From the NCBI GenBank assembly GCA_029821495.1, contig JALGTG010000005.1, positions 1 through 33,672 on the forward strand: 33,672 nt of DNA, read 5' to 3'. Position 1 is the stretch's first letter, and every line of letters begins with the position of its first letter. The notes under the pieces are model-generated. The model saw nothing but the letters and a program-made list of their open reading frames with translations, did not search any database and was not told the origin of the DNA. The translations under genes were made by a program, and so were the position numbers. This DNA comes from Candidatus Hebobacteria bacterium (GTDB taxonomy: Bacteria; Armatimonadota; Hebobacteria; Hebobacterales; Hebobacteraceae). Shown here in pieces: positions 1 through 10,492 of the stretch.

Positions 1-2
1 TG

Positions 3-620
3 GGCAGCATCCCGTTCGGGGTGATCGTCGGGCGCGCTTGGCGTGGGGTAGATGTGCGGGAGTACGGCAGCCACAACATAGGCTTCGCCAATGCGCTTCG
101 CGTGCTAGGATGGGGGCCGGCTTTGGCTGTGCTCGTGGGTGACGTGGTGAAGGGCCTCGGTCCGGTGCTGGTGGGCCGGGAATTGCTGGCGGCGTTGGCC
201 GTGCCTGGGCGGGAACTCTGGATATTCGCCGTGGCGATCGCGCCGATTCTGGGGCACAGCTTCTCGGTGTTCCTGCGGCTCCGGGGAGGCCGTGCCGTGG
301 CGACGACGCTTGGGGCGCTGCTCGGCATGTCCTGGCCTGCGGCACTGGTCGGCCTGGGTGTATGGCTGCTGCTGGTTGGGACGACTCGCCGTATCTCGGT
401 AGGCTCGATGGGCGCATGCGCGGCGGTGCCAGCATACATGGCTCTGAGTGGCCACTCGTGGGAGCTGTCGGTGTTCTGGAGTGGGGTGGGACTGCTCGTG
501 ATCCTCCGCCATGTCAGCAACATCGGCCGGCTGGCACGGGGCACTGAACCGAAGATCGGGCAGCGAGTGGCGGTGAAGGGGACCGGCGGTCGCGGAGGGA
601 TGCAGGATCGTGAGGGCTAG
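3..620 (+). CDS. plsY: Glycerol-3-phosphate acyltransferase PlsY, 5'-truncated by window edge
   Basis: Frame is open to the window start and reads GSIPFGVIVGRAWRGVDVREYGSHNIGFANALRVLG..., containing PlsY motifs GSIPFG and GSxNIG; multipass hydrophobic; followed by gpsA. Confidence 0.9.
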   Translation, partial: GSIPFGVIVGRAWRGVDVREYGSHNIGFANALRVLGWGPALAVLVGDVVKGLGPVLVGRELLAALAVPGRELWIFAVAIAPILGHSFSVFLRLRGGRAVATTLGALLGMSWPAALVGLGVWLLLVGTTRRISVGSMGACAAVPAYMALSGHSWELSVFWSGVGLLVILRHVSNIGRLARGTEPKIGQRVAVKGTGGRGGMQDREG

Positions 621-674
621 GGGCGTGGGGTCGCGCTACGGAGGAGGGAGCGGTCCCAAGCTGCAGGTGGTAGT

Positions 675-1694
675 ATGAGCGAAGGGAGAGGCACGATCGC
701 CGTGATCGGCGCTGGGAGCTGGGGCACCGCGCTCAGCATCGCGCTCGGCCAGGCCGGCTGGCGCGTGAAGCTCTGGGCGAGGCGGGCAGAGATCGCGGAG
801 GCCGTAGCTCGCGAGCGACGCAACCCGGAGTACCTCTCAGGCTTCGAGCTGCCTGATTCGGTGAAGGCCACGGCGGATCTCGAAGAGGCCGCGTTGGGCG
901 CGGAGATGGTCGTCCTGGCGGTTCCGTCACAAGGGGTCCGCGCGGTGTGTGAGGCACTGGCGCCACACGTTACGGCGGATCAAGGCGTCGTCAGCGCCGC
1001 GAAGGGGCTCGAGCACAAGACCGGTCGGCGGCTCTCGGAGGTGATAGAGGAGTGCCTGGGTGCGGACCGGATGGGCGAGGTGGCAGTGCTGTCCGGCCCG
1101 AATCTGGCGCTGGAGGTGGCCGGTGGCACTGCGACCGCCAGCGTAGCCGCCTGCGCCAGGGCGGAGTTCGCGACACGGGTCCAGGCGGCCGTCAGCACGC
1201 CGCGGTTTCGCGTCTACACCAACGCAGACGTAGTAGGAGTAGAGCTCGGGGGCGCGCTGAAGAACATCGTCGCGATCGGGGCCGGTGTGAGCGACGGGCT
1301 CGGGTTCGGCGACAACACGAAGGCCGCGCTGATGACTCGGGGGCTGGCGGAGATCACGCGACTCGGCGTGGCGCTGGGCGCGCGTTCGGAGACATTCCGG
1401 GGTCTGTCGGGGATGGGCGATCTGGTGGCAACCTGTGCGGGGCGCAAGAGCCGAAACCATCGAGTGGGCTACGAACTCGGGAAGGGGCGGAAGCTGCCGG
1501 ATATTCTGGCCGGCATGATCCAGATCGCGGAAGGTGTGGAGACCACGAGAGCGGCGCTGCAGGTGGCGGCGCCGCTGGGTGTGGAGATGCCGATAGCAGG
1601 CGCGGTCCACCGCATACTGTTCGAGGAGGTGTCGCCGCTGGAGGCCGTGGGGTCGCTGATGGAGCGCGCCTGGCGGGACGAGCTCGATGAGTGA
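675..1694 (+). CDS. gpsA: NAD(P)H-dependent glycerol-3-phosphate dehydrogenase
   Basis: N-terminal IAVIGAGSWGTALSIALG Rossmann motif; GVELGGALKNIVAIGAGVSDGLGFGDNTKAALMTRGLAE is typical of GpsA. Confidence 0.95.
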   Translation: MSEGRGTIAVIGAGSWGTALSIALGQAGWRVKLWARRAEIAEAVARERRNPEYLSGFELPDSVKATADLEEAALGAEMVVLAVPSQGVRAVCEALAPHVTADQGVVSAAKGLEHKTGRRLSEVIEECLGADRMGEVAVLSGPNLALEVAGGTATASVAACARAEFATRVQAAVSTPRFRVYTNADVVGVELGGALKNIVAIGAGVSDGLGFGDNTKAALMTRGLAEITRLGVALGARSETFRGLSGMGDLVATCAGRKSRNHRVGYELGKGRKLPDILAGMIQIAEGVETTRAALQVAAPLGVEMPIAGAVHRILFEEVSPLEAVGSLMERAWRDELDE

Positions 1695-1719
1695 AGGGAG
1701 ATGCGTCGACGCGGGTCGG

Positions 1720-2100
1720 CTAGGCGTCGACCGGAGCCTTGACTTCCATCTCCTTGAGCACCTCGACGACTTGAGAGAGGCGAAAGGGCTTGCACAGGCA
1801 GGTAGACGCGCCGCTGCGGAGGGATTCCTGGATGATGTCGTCTTTGGCAAAGCCGGTGATCATGACGAACTTGGCGGTAGACTGCACGTCTCGCAGCTTC
1901 TTCAGCGCGTCGAGCCCGTTCATGCCGGGCATTCGGATGTCGAGGAATATGAGGTCGAACTTCCGTTCATCTGCGATTTCGAGCGCGGCTGTGCTGTCCT
2001 GACAAGTGGTGACCTGATGCCCGAACCGCGCCAGCACATCTCGCAGAAGAAGGCAAATGCTCTGCTCGTCGTCGACAACAAGGATCTCAAGTGACCGCAT
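1720..2100 (-). CDS. Single-domain response regulator (CheY-like receiver)
   Basis: From the internal ATG at 2100: MRSLEILVVDDEQSICLLLRDVLARFGHQV...DLIFLDIRMPGMNGLDAL...KPF; receiver signature with no output domain. Confidence 0.9.
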   Translation of the reverse strand: MRSLEILVVDDEQSICLLLRDVLARFGHQVTTCQDSTAALEIADERKFDLIFLDIRMPGMNGLDALKKLRDVQSTAKFVMITGFAKDDIIQESLRSGASTCLCKPFRLSQVVEVLKEMEVKAPVDA

Positions 2101-2255
2101 TTCGGTGGCTGCCTCCTCACGAGGGCAGGAGGCGCCGGCCGCGCCTCTGCCACAGGCGATTATTCCACATTCACGATAGCGTGCGGAGGCGAAAGGACTG
2201 CCCCGCCAGACCGTCGAAACGGGGTATCTCAGGTAGGCTGGAATAGGAGTCACCC

Positions 2256-3710
2256 ATGGAGGAGACGCGCCGTCCGACCGGCTACATCGTTTTTGCGGTC
2301 ATTGCCATAGCGCTCATTGCGTGGCTGACTGGCCGCTACCTGCAGAAACGGGCGTTGCTTCGAGACCTGGGGAGCAACGATATGGCCGTCCGCGTGGATG
2401 CCGCCCGGAAGCTCCTGGAGATGCGGAAGCTGGAGGATTCACTGCCCGCTCAGCCGATCATTCGCCGCAGCAAGACCGCGGAGGCGCTGGGCGAGATCGG
2501 CTCTGAGGACGCGATGCGCGTTCTGGGCGTGATCCTGCGGGACCAGGAGGATGCTCCGCGGCGCTGGGCGCGACAGGCGCTGGAGGATCTGGGAGAGCGG
2601 GCCGTGCCTACTCTGCTAGCGGCACTCTCTGCCGGCGGCGACCCCTGCGACCAGGCACTGGAGGCGCTGGCGGAGCTGGGACCCTCGGTTGCGCCTAAGG
2701 TTCGCTTCTTCATGCTCGATGGCGGGTCCAGGGACGGGGCCACTTGGGCGCTGGCGGAAGGCGGTCGGGTCGGGGTCGAGGCGCTGCTGCGCGCGTGTCA
2801 CAATCCGGACAACGGGATACGGAGTGCGGCGCTCGGGGCGCTCGGGGGCTACGAGGTGGAAGCTGCGGTGGGGCCGGCACTCGAGAACGTCAATAATCCA
2901 CCTCACGGCAGTGTGAAGACGGCAGCGATCAAGGCTCTTGGGCTAATCGGCGACCGGAGAGCAGTTCCTGATCTGATTCCTCGCCTTGAGGAGAAGGACT
3001 TCCGCGAGGCGGCCGTCACGTCTCTCGGACAGATTGGTGACCCGAGGGCCGTGCAGCCCATACTGTCTACCCTTACGGCGACCGACAAGCGTTACCGCAA
3101 TGCCGCCGTGCTCGCGCTGCGGCGGATCGGAGCGCCCGCCTTCGACTCGCTGGTGAGGGAGCTGCGGTCGCGCGAGGTGCTGATGCAGCGGGCGGCTGCT
3201 GCTGCCCTGGTGGGATCTAACACCCGCCGGCTGAACGTCGCTCTCGCTTCGGCACTCCGGGACGAAGACCCACAGGTCCGGGCCTCTGCGGCACTGGCGC
3301 TGGGGTGGGATGGCAACCTAGCGGCCGTCGAGCCGCTTCACGGTGCGCTGGTAGATCCATCGTGGCGGGTGGTGGACGCGGCAGTGAAGGCGCTGGGCGA
3401 AGTAGGGGTGGGCGCGATCGCCCGGCTCCAGGATGTGCTGCGTGACCCGACCGAGACCTCAACAGTGCGCTACCAAGTGGCCAGGGCGATGGCGGCAATG
3501 GGGGATGCGGCCGTCGATCCACTGATCGCGGCGCTCTCGCAGGTGGACCCAGAGGTGCAGAAGTGGAGTGCGGTGGCGCTGGGAGAGATCGGCCAAGTCG
3601 AGCCACAGGCCGTCGAGGCGCTGGAGGAGCTTGAGCGGGCCGGGTCGAGCGACGTCAAGTGGGTTGCGGGCGAGCAGCTAAGACGGCTGAGACGGCTCCA
3701 GACGCTGTAG
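2256..3710 (+). CDS. HEAT-repeat protein with N-terminal TM anchor
   Basis: N-terminal TM segment (YIVFAVIAIALIAWLTG), then many ~30-aa helical repeats (e.g. AVPDLIPRLEEKDFREAAVTSLGQIGDPRAVQPILSTL). Confidence 0.85.
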   Translation: MEETRRPTGYIVFAVIAIALIAWLTGRYLQKRALLRDLGSNDMAVRVDAARKLLEMRKLEDSLPAQPIIRRSKTAEALGEIGSEDAMRVLGVILRDQEDAPRRWARQALEDLGERAVPTLLAALSAGGDPCDQALEALAELGPSVAPKVRFFMLDGGSRDGATWALAEGGRVGVEALLRACHNPDNGIRSAALGALGGYEVEAAVGPALENVNNPPHGSVKTAAIKALGLIGDRRAVPDLIPRLEEKDFREAAVTSLGQIGDPRAVQPILSTLTATDKRYRNAAVLALRRIGAPAFDSLVRELRSREVLMQRAAAAALVGSNTRRLNVALASALRDEDPQVRASAALALGWDGNLAAVEPLHGALVDPSWRVVDAAVKALGEVGVGAIARLQDVLRDPTETSTVRYQVARAMAAMGDAAVDPLIAALSQVDPEVQKWSAVALGEIGQVEPQAVEALEELERAGSSDVKWVAGEQLRRLRRLQTL

Positions 3711-3766
3711 GGGGCCGCGGAACGCGCCATGTTGTCGTATTCCCCGCCAAGCCGTTGCGTGGCTTG

Positions 3767-3787
3767 CTTGACAACAATACTATCAAG
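3767..3787. promoter_or_regulatory. HAIR-type operator (predicted HspR binding site)
   Basis: CTTGA(3767-3771)-11 nt-TCAAG(3783-3787), the same arm spacing as the HAIR consensus CTTGAGT-N7-ACTCAAG; upstream of dnaK, with hspR encoded in the same cluster. Confidence 0.75.
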
Positions 3788-3797
3788 GTAGTATCAT
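3768..3797 (+). promoter_or_regulatory. Putative sigma-70-type promoter of dnaK cluster
   Basis: TTGACA (3768-3773), 18-bp spacer, TATCAT (3792-3797), in a locally AT-rich stretch. Confidence 0.6.
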
Positions 3798-3909
3798 TAC
3801 GTATGCTAACAGGGTATGATCGTGAGCACTGGGGGCGAGTAGCGCCAGCAGTGTCAGTTCAGGGCTCCGTAGGTGCCCTGCATGTATCGCGGACAGGGAG
3901 GTAGACACC

Positions 3910-5838
3910 GTGCCTAAGGTTATTGGGATCGACTTGGGGACCACCAACTCTGTGGTGGCAGTGATTGAGGGAGGCGAGCCGGTGGTGATCGCCAACGCGG
4001 AGGGGAGCCGCTTGACTCCCTCTGCAGTGGGTTTCACCAAGAGTGGAGAGCGTTTAGTTGGTCAGCCGGCAAAGCGGCAGGCTATCATCAACGCTGAGAA
4101 CACTGTCTATTCGATCAAGCGCTTTGTGGGGAGGCGGTTTGGGGAGATCGAGCACGAACGGTCGATGGTACCCTACCGCGTGGTAGAGGGCCACAATGGG
4201 ATGGCTGTAGTGACTATCGGGGACAAGCAGTACACCCCGGAGGAAGTCTCGGCAATGATCCTCCGCAAGCTCAAGGAGGATGCGGAGGCCTATCTGGGAG
4301 AGAAGGTGGCGAAGGCCGTCGTCACCGTTCCGGCCTATTTCAACGATTCGCAGCGCACCGCCACGAAGAATGCTGGTGAGATCGCGGGTCTCGAGGTACT
4401 GCGGATAATAAACGAGCCCACAGCGGCATCCCTGGCGTACGGCTTCGGCCGGGAGGAGAGCAGAGAAGAGACGATCTTGGTGTGGGATCTGGGGGGCGGG
4501 ACATTCGACGTTTCTCTGCTGGAAGTGGGTGAGAACGTCTGCGAGGTGAAGGCTACGAACGGCGACACGCACCTCGGCGGGGACGACTGGGACGAGCGCA
4601 TCGTGAACTACATCGCAGACGAGTTCCAGCGGGAACAGGGGATTGACCTGCGGAAGGATCGACAGGCGCTCCAGCGGCTTCGGGAGGCGGCGGAGAAGGC
4701 GAAGGTAGAGCTCTCGACAATGGTGCAGACGACGATGAATCTGCCATTCATCACAGCGGACCAGACCGGCCCGAAGCACCTGGATATGAACCTGACCCGG
4801 GCGAAGTTCGAGGAGCTTACTCAGGATCTGCTTGACCGCATGGCCGGGCCGTTTGAGCAGGCGGTGGCTGACGCCAAGCTCAGAGCAGAGCAACTCGATC
4901 ACGTGATTCTGGTGGGTGGTGCCACTCGGATGCCGATGGTGCAGGAGCTGATCAAGCGGCTGACGGGCGGCAAGGAGCCGCACAGGGGGGTCAACCCGGA
5001 CGAAGTGGTGGCGATGGGGGCGGCGATACAGGCGGGGATCATCGTGCGGGAGGTGGCCGACGTCTTGCTGCTGGATGTGACTCCGCTGTCGCTGGGCGTG
5101 GAGACGGTAGGCGGAGTGATGACGAGGATGATGGAGCGCAACACCACGATCCCGACGCAGAAGACCGAGGTCTACTCGACGGCGGCCGACACCCAGACCG
5201 AGGTGGAGATCCACGTGCTGCAGGGAGAACGGCCGATGGCTGCGGATAACCGGAGTCTGGGCCGCTTCCGGCTGACCGGTATTGCGCCTGCTCCGCGCGG
5301 TGTGCCGAAGATAGAGGTCACCTTCAGCATCGATGTGAATGGTATTCTGAACGTGACGGCCAAGGATATGGCGACCGGGAACAAGCAGGAGATCACCATA
5401 TCTGGGGCGAGCTCGCTCGAGCGCGGCGAGGTGGATCGGATGGTGAAGGACTCCGAGCAGCATGCGGACGAGGACCGGCAGCGCCGCGAGGATGCTGATA
5501 CTCGGAATCAGGCAGAGCAGCTGATGTACGCGGCGGAGCGGAGCCTGAAGGATCTTGGGGATAAGGTGTCTGGAAGCGACCGCGAGGCTGCGCAGAAGGC
5601 GATAGAGGGAGTGCGCAAGGCGCTGGAGGACGGGGATGTCAGTCGCGTGCGCGCGGCAACGGAGCAGCTCCAGCAGGCTTTCTCGAGGATCTCTGAGGCT
5701 GCGTATAAGCAGGCCGCGGAGACGGCCGGACAGGAGCAGGCAGGCGGCCCCACAGATGAGAGCGGCGGGCAAGAGACCGAAGGGGGAGGGGAGGAGGACG
5801 ACGGGGTCATTGACGCGGAGTTCCGCGAGAGCGAGTAG
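3910..5838 (+). CDS. dnaK: Molecular chaperone DnaK (Hsp70)
   Basis: GTG start after [51 protein letters not shown]; full-length Hsp70 architecture. Confidence 0.98.
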   Translation: MPKVIGIDLGTTNSVVAVIEGGEPVVIANAEGSRLTPSAVGFTKSGERLVGQPAKRQAIINAENTVYSIKRFVGRRFGEIEHERSMVPYRVVEGHNGMAVVTIGDKQYTPEEVSAMILRKLKEDAEAYLGEKVAKAVVTVPAYFNDSQRTATKNAGEIAGLEVLRIINEPTAASLAYGFGREESREETILVWDLGGGTFDVSLLEVGENVCEVKATNGDTHLGGDDWDERIVNYIADEFQREQGIDLRKDRQALQRLREAAEKAKVELSTMVQTTMNLPFITADQTGPKHLDMNLTRAKFEELTQDLLDRMAGPFEQAVADAKLRAEQLDHVILVGGATRMPMVQELIKRLTGGKEPHRGVNPDEVVAMGAAIQAGIIVREVADVLLLDVTPLSLGVETVGGVMTRMMERNTTIPTQKTEVYSTAADTQTEVEIHVLQGERPMAADNRSLGRFRLTGIAPAPRGVPKIEVTFSIDVNGILNVTAKDMATGNKQEITISGASSLERGEVDRMVKDSEQHADEDRQRREDADTRNQAEQLMYAAERSLKDLGDKVSGSDREAAQKAIEGVRKALEDGDVSRVRAATEQLQQAFSRISEAAYKQAAETAGQEQAGGPTDESGGQETEGGGEEDDGVIDAEFRESE

Positions 5839-5866
5839 AGGGCGGAGCGCGCGGAGAGTTGGAACT

Positions 5867-6295
5867 ATGAGCTTCCGAGACTGGGACATCTCTGGGCACG
5901 CGTCGCCGCTCCGGCGGGAGCTTGAGCGGCTTGCATCGTCCCTTCTGTCGGGTCGGGAAACGGGAGACGAGGGCGTTTGGGCGCCGCCGGTGGACATCTA
6001 CGAGCGAAGGGAGAGCCTAGTCCTGCTTGTTGACCTGCCGGGCCTCAAGCGTGAGGATATAGAGGTGCAAGTTGAATCCGATACAGTGACGATCCAAGGC
6101 GAGAGGGCGCCGAGGGGGAGAGCCGACAGCATTCGGGTGGAGCGACCGTCAGGTCAGTTCCACCGCTCGTTTCGGATCGGCGTGCCGATCGGGACGGGGG
6201 AGGTCCGAGCGAGCTACCGGGACGGGGTGCTGGAGATCAGTCTCCCGAAGGCCCTGCCCGGACCTGCGCGCGTGCCCATAGACGCGGATAGGTGA
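5867..6295 (+). CDS. Hsp20/alpha-crystallin family small heat shock protein
   Basis: From ATG 5867: VDIYERRESLVLLVDLPGLKREDIEVQVESDTVTIQGER...FHRSFRIGVPIGTGEVRASYRDGVLEISLPK; typical alpha-crystallin domain. Confidence 0.92.
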   Translation: MSFRDWDISGHASPLRRELERLASSLLSGRETGDEGVWAPPVDIYERRESLVLLVDLPGLKREDIEVQVESDTVTIQGERAPRGRADSIRVERPSGQFHRSFRIGVPIGTGEVRASYRDGVLEISLPKALPGPARVPIDADR

Positions 6296-6301
6296 GTACG
6301 G

Positions 6302-7354
6302 GTGCCTGCAAGGCGCAAACGCGACTACTACGAAGTGCTCGGTGTGAGCCGAGATGCGAGCGAGAAGGACGTCAAACGCGCTTTCCGCCGCCTTGCACGC
6401 AAGCATCATCCGGACGTGAACCCGGGCGACAAGGATGCAGAGCGGAAGTTCAAGGAAGCCAGCGAGGCCTACGAGGTCCTTCGGGATGCGAAGAAACGCC
6501 AGCAGTATGACCAGTTCGGCCACGGGGCGGCCTTCTGGGGGCAGCAGGGAGCGGGCGCGCCAGGCGGATTCACCTGGCAGACGACCGCGGGGCCGGACTT
6601 CAACTACGGCTTTGGGGGACTCAACGATGTGTTGGAGGAGATTCTCGGGGCTCGAGGGAGTGGAGGTGGACGCGGTACGCCTTTCACGCGTGTTCGCCCG
6701 CGGCGCGGTCAGGACGTCCAAGTAGAGATCAGTCTCGCGCTGGAGGATGCGTACCGCGGCACGGAGCGCAGGGTAGCAGTTCCGATGCCCGAGATGTGCC
6801 CGGCGTGCCAGGGGGCCGGTCTTACCGTCGGGGGGGTGCCGTGCACTAGTTGTGGGGGCAAGGGGCAGATCGAGCGGGTCAAGCGGCTGGACGTGAGCAT
6901 CCCGGCGGGGGTCCGCACTGGGTCGAGGATTCGGCTTGCCGGTCAGGGCATGCATGGGCCCGGGATGACGGCCGGGGATCTGTACCTGATTCCGAAGATA
7001 GCTGCACACCGCTTGTTCGGGAGACAGGGGGACGACCTGCACTGCGAGGTGCCCGTGAGCTACACGGAGGCTGCCCTCGGCGCCGAGATAGAAGTGCCCA
7101 CGCTGAACGGGAAGGTGAAGGCGAAGGTGCCCGCGGGCACGTCATCCGGGCAGCGACTTCGTCTCTCTGGGAAGGGCATGCCCAGGATGAAGGGCGGCGG
7201 CCACGGCGACCTGTACTTGCGTGTGCGGATTGTTGTGCCCAAGAACCTGACCGATGAAGAGAGGAAGCTAATAGCGCGTCTCGGCAAACTGCGGCGAGAC
7301 AGTCCGCGCGCCGACCTTCGCGCTCAACGGCCGGGCGAGGGAAGTAGGCGGTGA
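6302..7354 (+). CDS. dnaJ: DnaJ-family chaperone with reduced Cys-rich region
   Basis: J-domain with HPD ([28 protein letters not shown]), G-rich region, two CxxCxGxG motifs ([16 protein letters not shown]), and DnaJ C-terminal domains. Confidence 0.93.
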   Translation: MPARRKRDYYEVLGVSRDASEKDVKRAFRRLARKHHPDVNPGDKDAERKFKEASEAYEVLRDAKKRQQYDQFGHGAAFWGQQGAGAPGGFTWQTTAGPDFNYGFGGLNDVLEEILGARGSGGGRGTPFTRVRPRRGQDVQVEISLALEDAYRGTERRVAVPMPEMCPACQGAGLTVGGVPCTSCGGKGQIERVKRLDVSIPAGVRTGSRIRLAGQGMHGPGMTAGDLYLIPKIAAHRLFGRQGDDLHCEVPVSYTEAALGAEIEVPTLNGKVKAKVPAGTSSGQRLRLSGKGMPRMKGGGHGDLYLRVRIVVPKNLTDEERKLIARLGKLRRDSPRADLRAQRPGEGSRR

Positions 7355-7704
7355 GCATGAGAAGAGACGGCTCAGAGCCGGTGTATGTGATCAGCGTGGC
7401 GGCGAAGCTGGTGGATGCCCATCCACAGACACTCCGCCTCTACGAGCGGCTGGGTCTACTCATGCCCGCTCGGACCGAGAACAACATTCGGCTCTACTCG
7501 GATCATGACATAGAGCGTCTGCGGCAGATACAGCGCCTCACGAGTGTGGGGCTGAACCTCGCCGGGGTAGAGATGGTGCTCGATCTGTTGGCGCGCATGG
7601 AGAGCATGCGCCAGGAACTCCGGGATGAGTTGAGCCAGCGAGAGGAAGAGCTGGCGCGGGAGATACGGCGTCTGCGCCGACAGGTTGTGAGCGGCGGGAG
7701 GTAG
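7351..7704 (+). CDS. hspR: MerR-family heat shock repressor HspR
   Basis: [53 protein letters not shown] is a MerR HTH with HspR-type sequence; overlaps the dnaJ stop by 4 nt; heat-shock context. Confidence 0.88.
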   Translation: MSMRRDGSEPVYVISVAAKLVDAHPQTLRLYERLGLLMPARTENNIRLYSDHDIERLRQIQRLTSVGLNLAGVEMVLDLLARMESMRQELRDELSQREEELAREIRRLRRQVVSGGR

Positions 7705-7895
7705 ACCGCGGTAGTGCTCCCGCGTCCGCTGTCTTGGGCGGCAGCTTCCGTCGCCCAGTGCTGGGTGCCGGTTCGGCGTGAAGAGGGGAAGACTGCGTCG
7801 CGGTGGGAGTTCTTCGCGGCGCGGCAGGGGGCGAGTCGCTGGTGGGAGCCAGTCTCTTGCGATGCGAGGGTGTATAGCTAAGGGGAGTGCGGCAA

Positions 7896-10355
7896 ATGGA
7901 CGTCAACAAGTTTACCGATAGAGCGAAGCAGGCGCTGGCAGCGAGTCAGGAGATAACGCGCCGCTATCAGCACTCGCAGGTGGATGTGGAGCACCTGCTG
8001 TTGGCGCTCCTGGAGGCCAGCGACGGGCTGGCGACGCAGATCATCGAGCGCGCTGGCGGCGATGCGGCGGCGGTTCGCCGCGAGGTGGAGGCTGTCCTCG
8101 CCCGCGGCCCGAAGGTAGAGGTGCGAGGCGGGGGGACGGGACAGATCTACGCGACTCCCGCTCTGCTGGAGATACTGGAGCGGACCGCCTGGGATCACGC
8201 CCAGCGTATGCAGGACAGCCTGATCGCCATCGAGCACCTGCTCCTCGGGATTGTCGCACAGGGGAGTTCAGAGGCCGCACGCATCCTGACGTCGCACGGC
8301 GTCACGGCCGAGGGAATCGGCCGCGCGCTGGTGGATATCCGGGGCAGTCAGCAGGTGACGGATGAGGGGGCGGAGGGGCGCTACCAGGCGCTCGAGCGGT
8401 ACAGCCGCGACCTGACGGACTTGGCGCGCCAGGGGAAGCTCGATCCAGTGATCGGCCGCGACGGGGAGGTGCAGCGTGTCATCCAGGTTCTGAGCCGTCG
8501 CACCAAGAATAACCCCGTCCTGATCGGCGATCCGGGGGTCGGGAAGACCGCCATCGTCGAGGGCCTGGCACAGAAGATCATCTCGGGCGAGGCGCCTCGG
8601 ACTCTTAAGGACAAGCGGGTGATCGGCCTCGACCTGGGGGCGATGGTTGCCGGCTCGAAGTTCCGCGGCGAGTTTGAGGAGCGGATGAAGGCGGTGATGG
8701 ACGAGATTCGAAAGGCGGAGGGGAAGATAGTACTCTTCATTGACGAACTCCACACCGTCGTGGGCGCCGGCGCCGCGGAAGGGGCTATCGACGCCTCGAA
8801 CATGCTGAAGCCAGCGCTGGCGCGCGGGGAGCTTCAGTGCATCGGCGCTACAACGCTGGACGAGTATCGGAAGCACATCGAGAAGGATGCCGCGCTGGAG
8901 CGCAGGTTCGCGCCGGTCTTCGTGGAGGAGCCGAGCGTCGAGGATACTCTTGCGATCCTCAATGGCTTGCGCGAGCGCTACGAAGAGCACCACGAGGTGA
9001 AGTACGAGGACAAAGCGCTGGAAGCAGCCGCGCGCCTCGCGGCGCGATACATTACTGATCGCTTCCTGCCGGATAAGGCGATAGACCTGGTGGACGAGGC
9101 AGGCTCGAAGAAGCACCTGCAGGCGGAGTTGGCGCCTCCTAAGATCACGCAATTGGAGGGGGAGGTAGCGCGGCTTGAGGAGCAGCGGGAAGCGGCCGCG
9201 CTGAGGCAGGACTACGAGGCTGCGGCGAAGTTCAAGCAAGAGATCGAGGTGCTTCGCGGCCAGCTCGCGGAGGAGCATGCGAAGTGGGAGTCAGAGACGG
9301 GCGGGCGCGACTCTCAGGTCACGGAAGAGGATATTGCCGAGGTGGTCTCCGGGTGGACCGGCATTCCGGTTTCGCGGATGTTCGAGGAGGAGAGCGGGAA
9401 GCTGCTCCGGATGGAGGAGGAGCTGCACAAGCGTGTGATCGGCCAGGACGAGGCGGTGCATGTGATATCCGAGAGCGTTCGCCGCGCGCGGGCAGGGCTC
9501 AAGGATCCTAAGCGGCCCATCGGCTCCTTCATCTTCCTGGGCCCGACCGGCGTCGGGAAGACGGAGCTGGTGCGGGCGCTGGCGGAGTTCCTCTTCGACG
9601 ATGAGGAGGCGATGGTCCGGCTCGACATGTCGGAGTATATGGAGCGCTTCGCAGTTTCGCGCATGATCGGCGCTCCTCCGGGCTATGTTGGCTACGAGGA
9701 GGGCGGGCAGCTCACTGAAGCGGTACGCCGGCGTCCCTATCGCGTCATCCTGCTGGACGAGATAGAGAAAGCCCACCCCGATGTGTTCAACGTCCTGCTG
9801 CAGATTCTGGAGGACGGTCGTCTCACGGATGCATCCGGTCGAGTCGTTGACTTCAAGAACACCGTCATCATCATGACGAGCAACCTGGGGAGCCAGCACG
9901 TTCGTTCCGGCTCTCTCGGGCTGGGCGGCGGCATCGAGGACTTCAAGCGCACCCGAGAGGAGATGCTCGCTGAGCTGAGGCGGACCTTCAGGCCGGAGAT
10001 GCTCAACCGGATCGACGAGATCATCGTCTTCCGGCCGCTCACCAAGGAGCAGATTGAGCAGATTGTGGACCTGATGCTGGACAGGGTGAGCGAGCAGCTA
10101 TCAGAACGTGGGATCAAGCTTCAGTCCACACCGGCGGCTCGATCCTTGCTCGCCAAAGAGGGATTCGATCCCGAGTACGGTGCTCGGCCGCTTCGTCGCA
10201 CCGTACAGCGGCTTGTCGAGAACCCGATTGCCCGCGGTATACTTCAAGGCGAGCACCGCGAAGGCGACACGATAGAGCTGGACGTGGATGACGGGAAACT
10301 CGTCACCAGGCTGCTCGTGCCTGCTGCGGAGAGAGAGGCGGCGGACACAGACTAG
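7896..10355 (+). CDS. AAA+ chaperone ATPase, ClpB/ClpC family (mixed features)
   Basis: ATG 7896 preceded by AAGGGGAG. Two Walker A motifs ([18 protein letters not shown]), ClpB-like N-domain ([19 protein letters not shown]), short ClpC-like middle domain with UVR-like segment. Confidence 0.93.
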   Translation: MDVNKFTDRAKQALAASQEITRRYQHSQVDVEHLLLALLEASDGLATQIIERAGGDAAAVRREVEAVLARGPKVEVRGGGTGQIYATPALLEILERTAWDHAQRMQDSLIAIEHLLLGIVAQGSSEAARILTSHGVTAEGIGRALVDIRGSQQVTDEGAEGRYQALERYSRDLTDLARQGKLDPVIGRDGEVQRVIQVLSRRTKNNPVLIGDPGVGKTAIVEGLAQKIISGEAPRTLKDKRVIGLDLGAMVAGSKFRGEFEERMKAVMDEIRKAEGKIVLFIDELHTVVGAGAAEGAIDASNMLKPALARGELQCIGATTLDEYRKHIEKDAALERRFAPVFVEEPSVEDTLAILNGLRERYEEHHEVKYEDKALEAAARLAARYITDRFLPDKAIDLVDEAGSKKHLQAELAPPKITQLEGEVARLEEQREAAALRQDYEAAAKFKQEIEVLRGQLAEEHAKWESETGGRDSQVTEEDIAEVVSGWTGIPVSRMFEEESGKLLRMEEELHKRVIGQDEAVHVISESVRRARAGLKDPKRPIGSFIFLGPTGVGKTELVRALAEFLFDDEEAMVRLDMSEYMERFAVSRMIGAPPGYVGYEEGGQLTEAVRRRPYRVILLDEIEKAHPDVFNVLLQILEDGRLTDASGRVVDFKNTVIIMTSNLGSQHVRSGSLGLGGGIEDFKRTREEMLAELRRTFRPEMLNRIDEIIVFRPLTKEQIEQIVDLMLDRVSEQLSERGIKLQSTPAARSLLAKEGFDPEYGARPLRRTVQRLVENPIARGILQGEHREGDTIELDVDDGKLVTRLLVPAAEREAADTD

Positions 10356-10492
10356 CGGAAGCGCGGGACCGCAAAGCGCCCTGCTTCCGTCACAGTTACT
10401 TCACACGCGGCGAGTAAGCTCAGTCATGGCAGGGGGTCAGCGAGGGTTGCTGGGCCCCCCGCCGTTTCCTCAGTTCGGGGCTGGAGGGCTCT

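Noticed and set aside
1703-1732. Repeated GCGTCGAC near the gpsA/response-regulator junction
   Set aside because: Short self-complementary words partly inside coding ends; no T-tract and no clear stem-loop advantage.
927-1850. 307-aa minus-strand ORF opposite gpsA
   Set aside because: Overlaps well-supported gpsA and the response regulator gene; Arg/Pro/His-rich composition typical of GC-rich shadow frames.
4054-5997. 647-aa minus-strand ORF opposite dnaK
   Set aside because: Antisense shadow ORF of a highly conserved coding gene in GC-rich DNA; the translation is low-complexity R/L/H-rich with no domain signature.
7730-7760. TGGGCG...CGCCCA hairpin between hspR and the Clp gene
   Set aside because: Only ~6 bp with an 11-nt loop in GC-rich DNA; expected by chance.
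8268-9278. 336-aa minus-strand ORF opposite the Clp ATPase gene
   Set aside because: Antisense shadow of a strongly supported CDS; composition is L/R/H-rich and featureless.
10355-10420. CGGAAGC...GCTTCCG inverted repeat after the Clp gene as terminator
   Set aside because: Long loop and no following T-tract; too weak to call a terminator.
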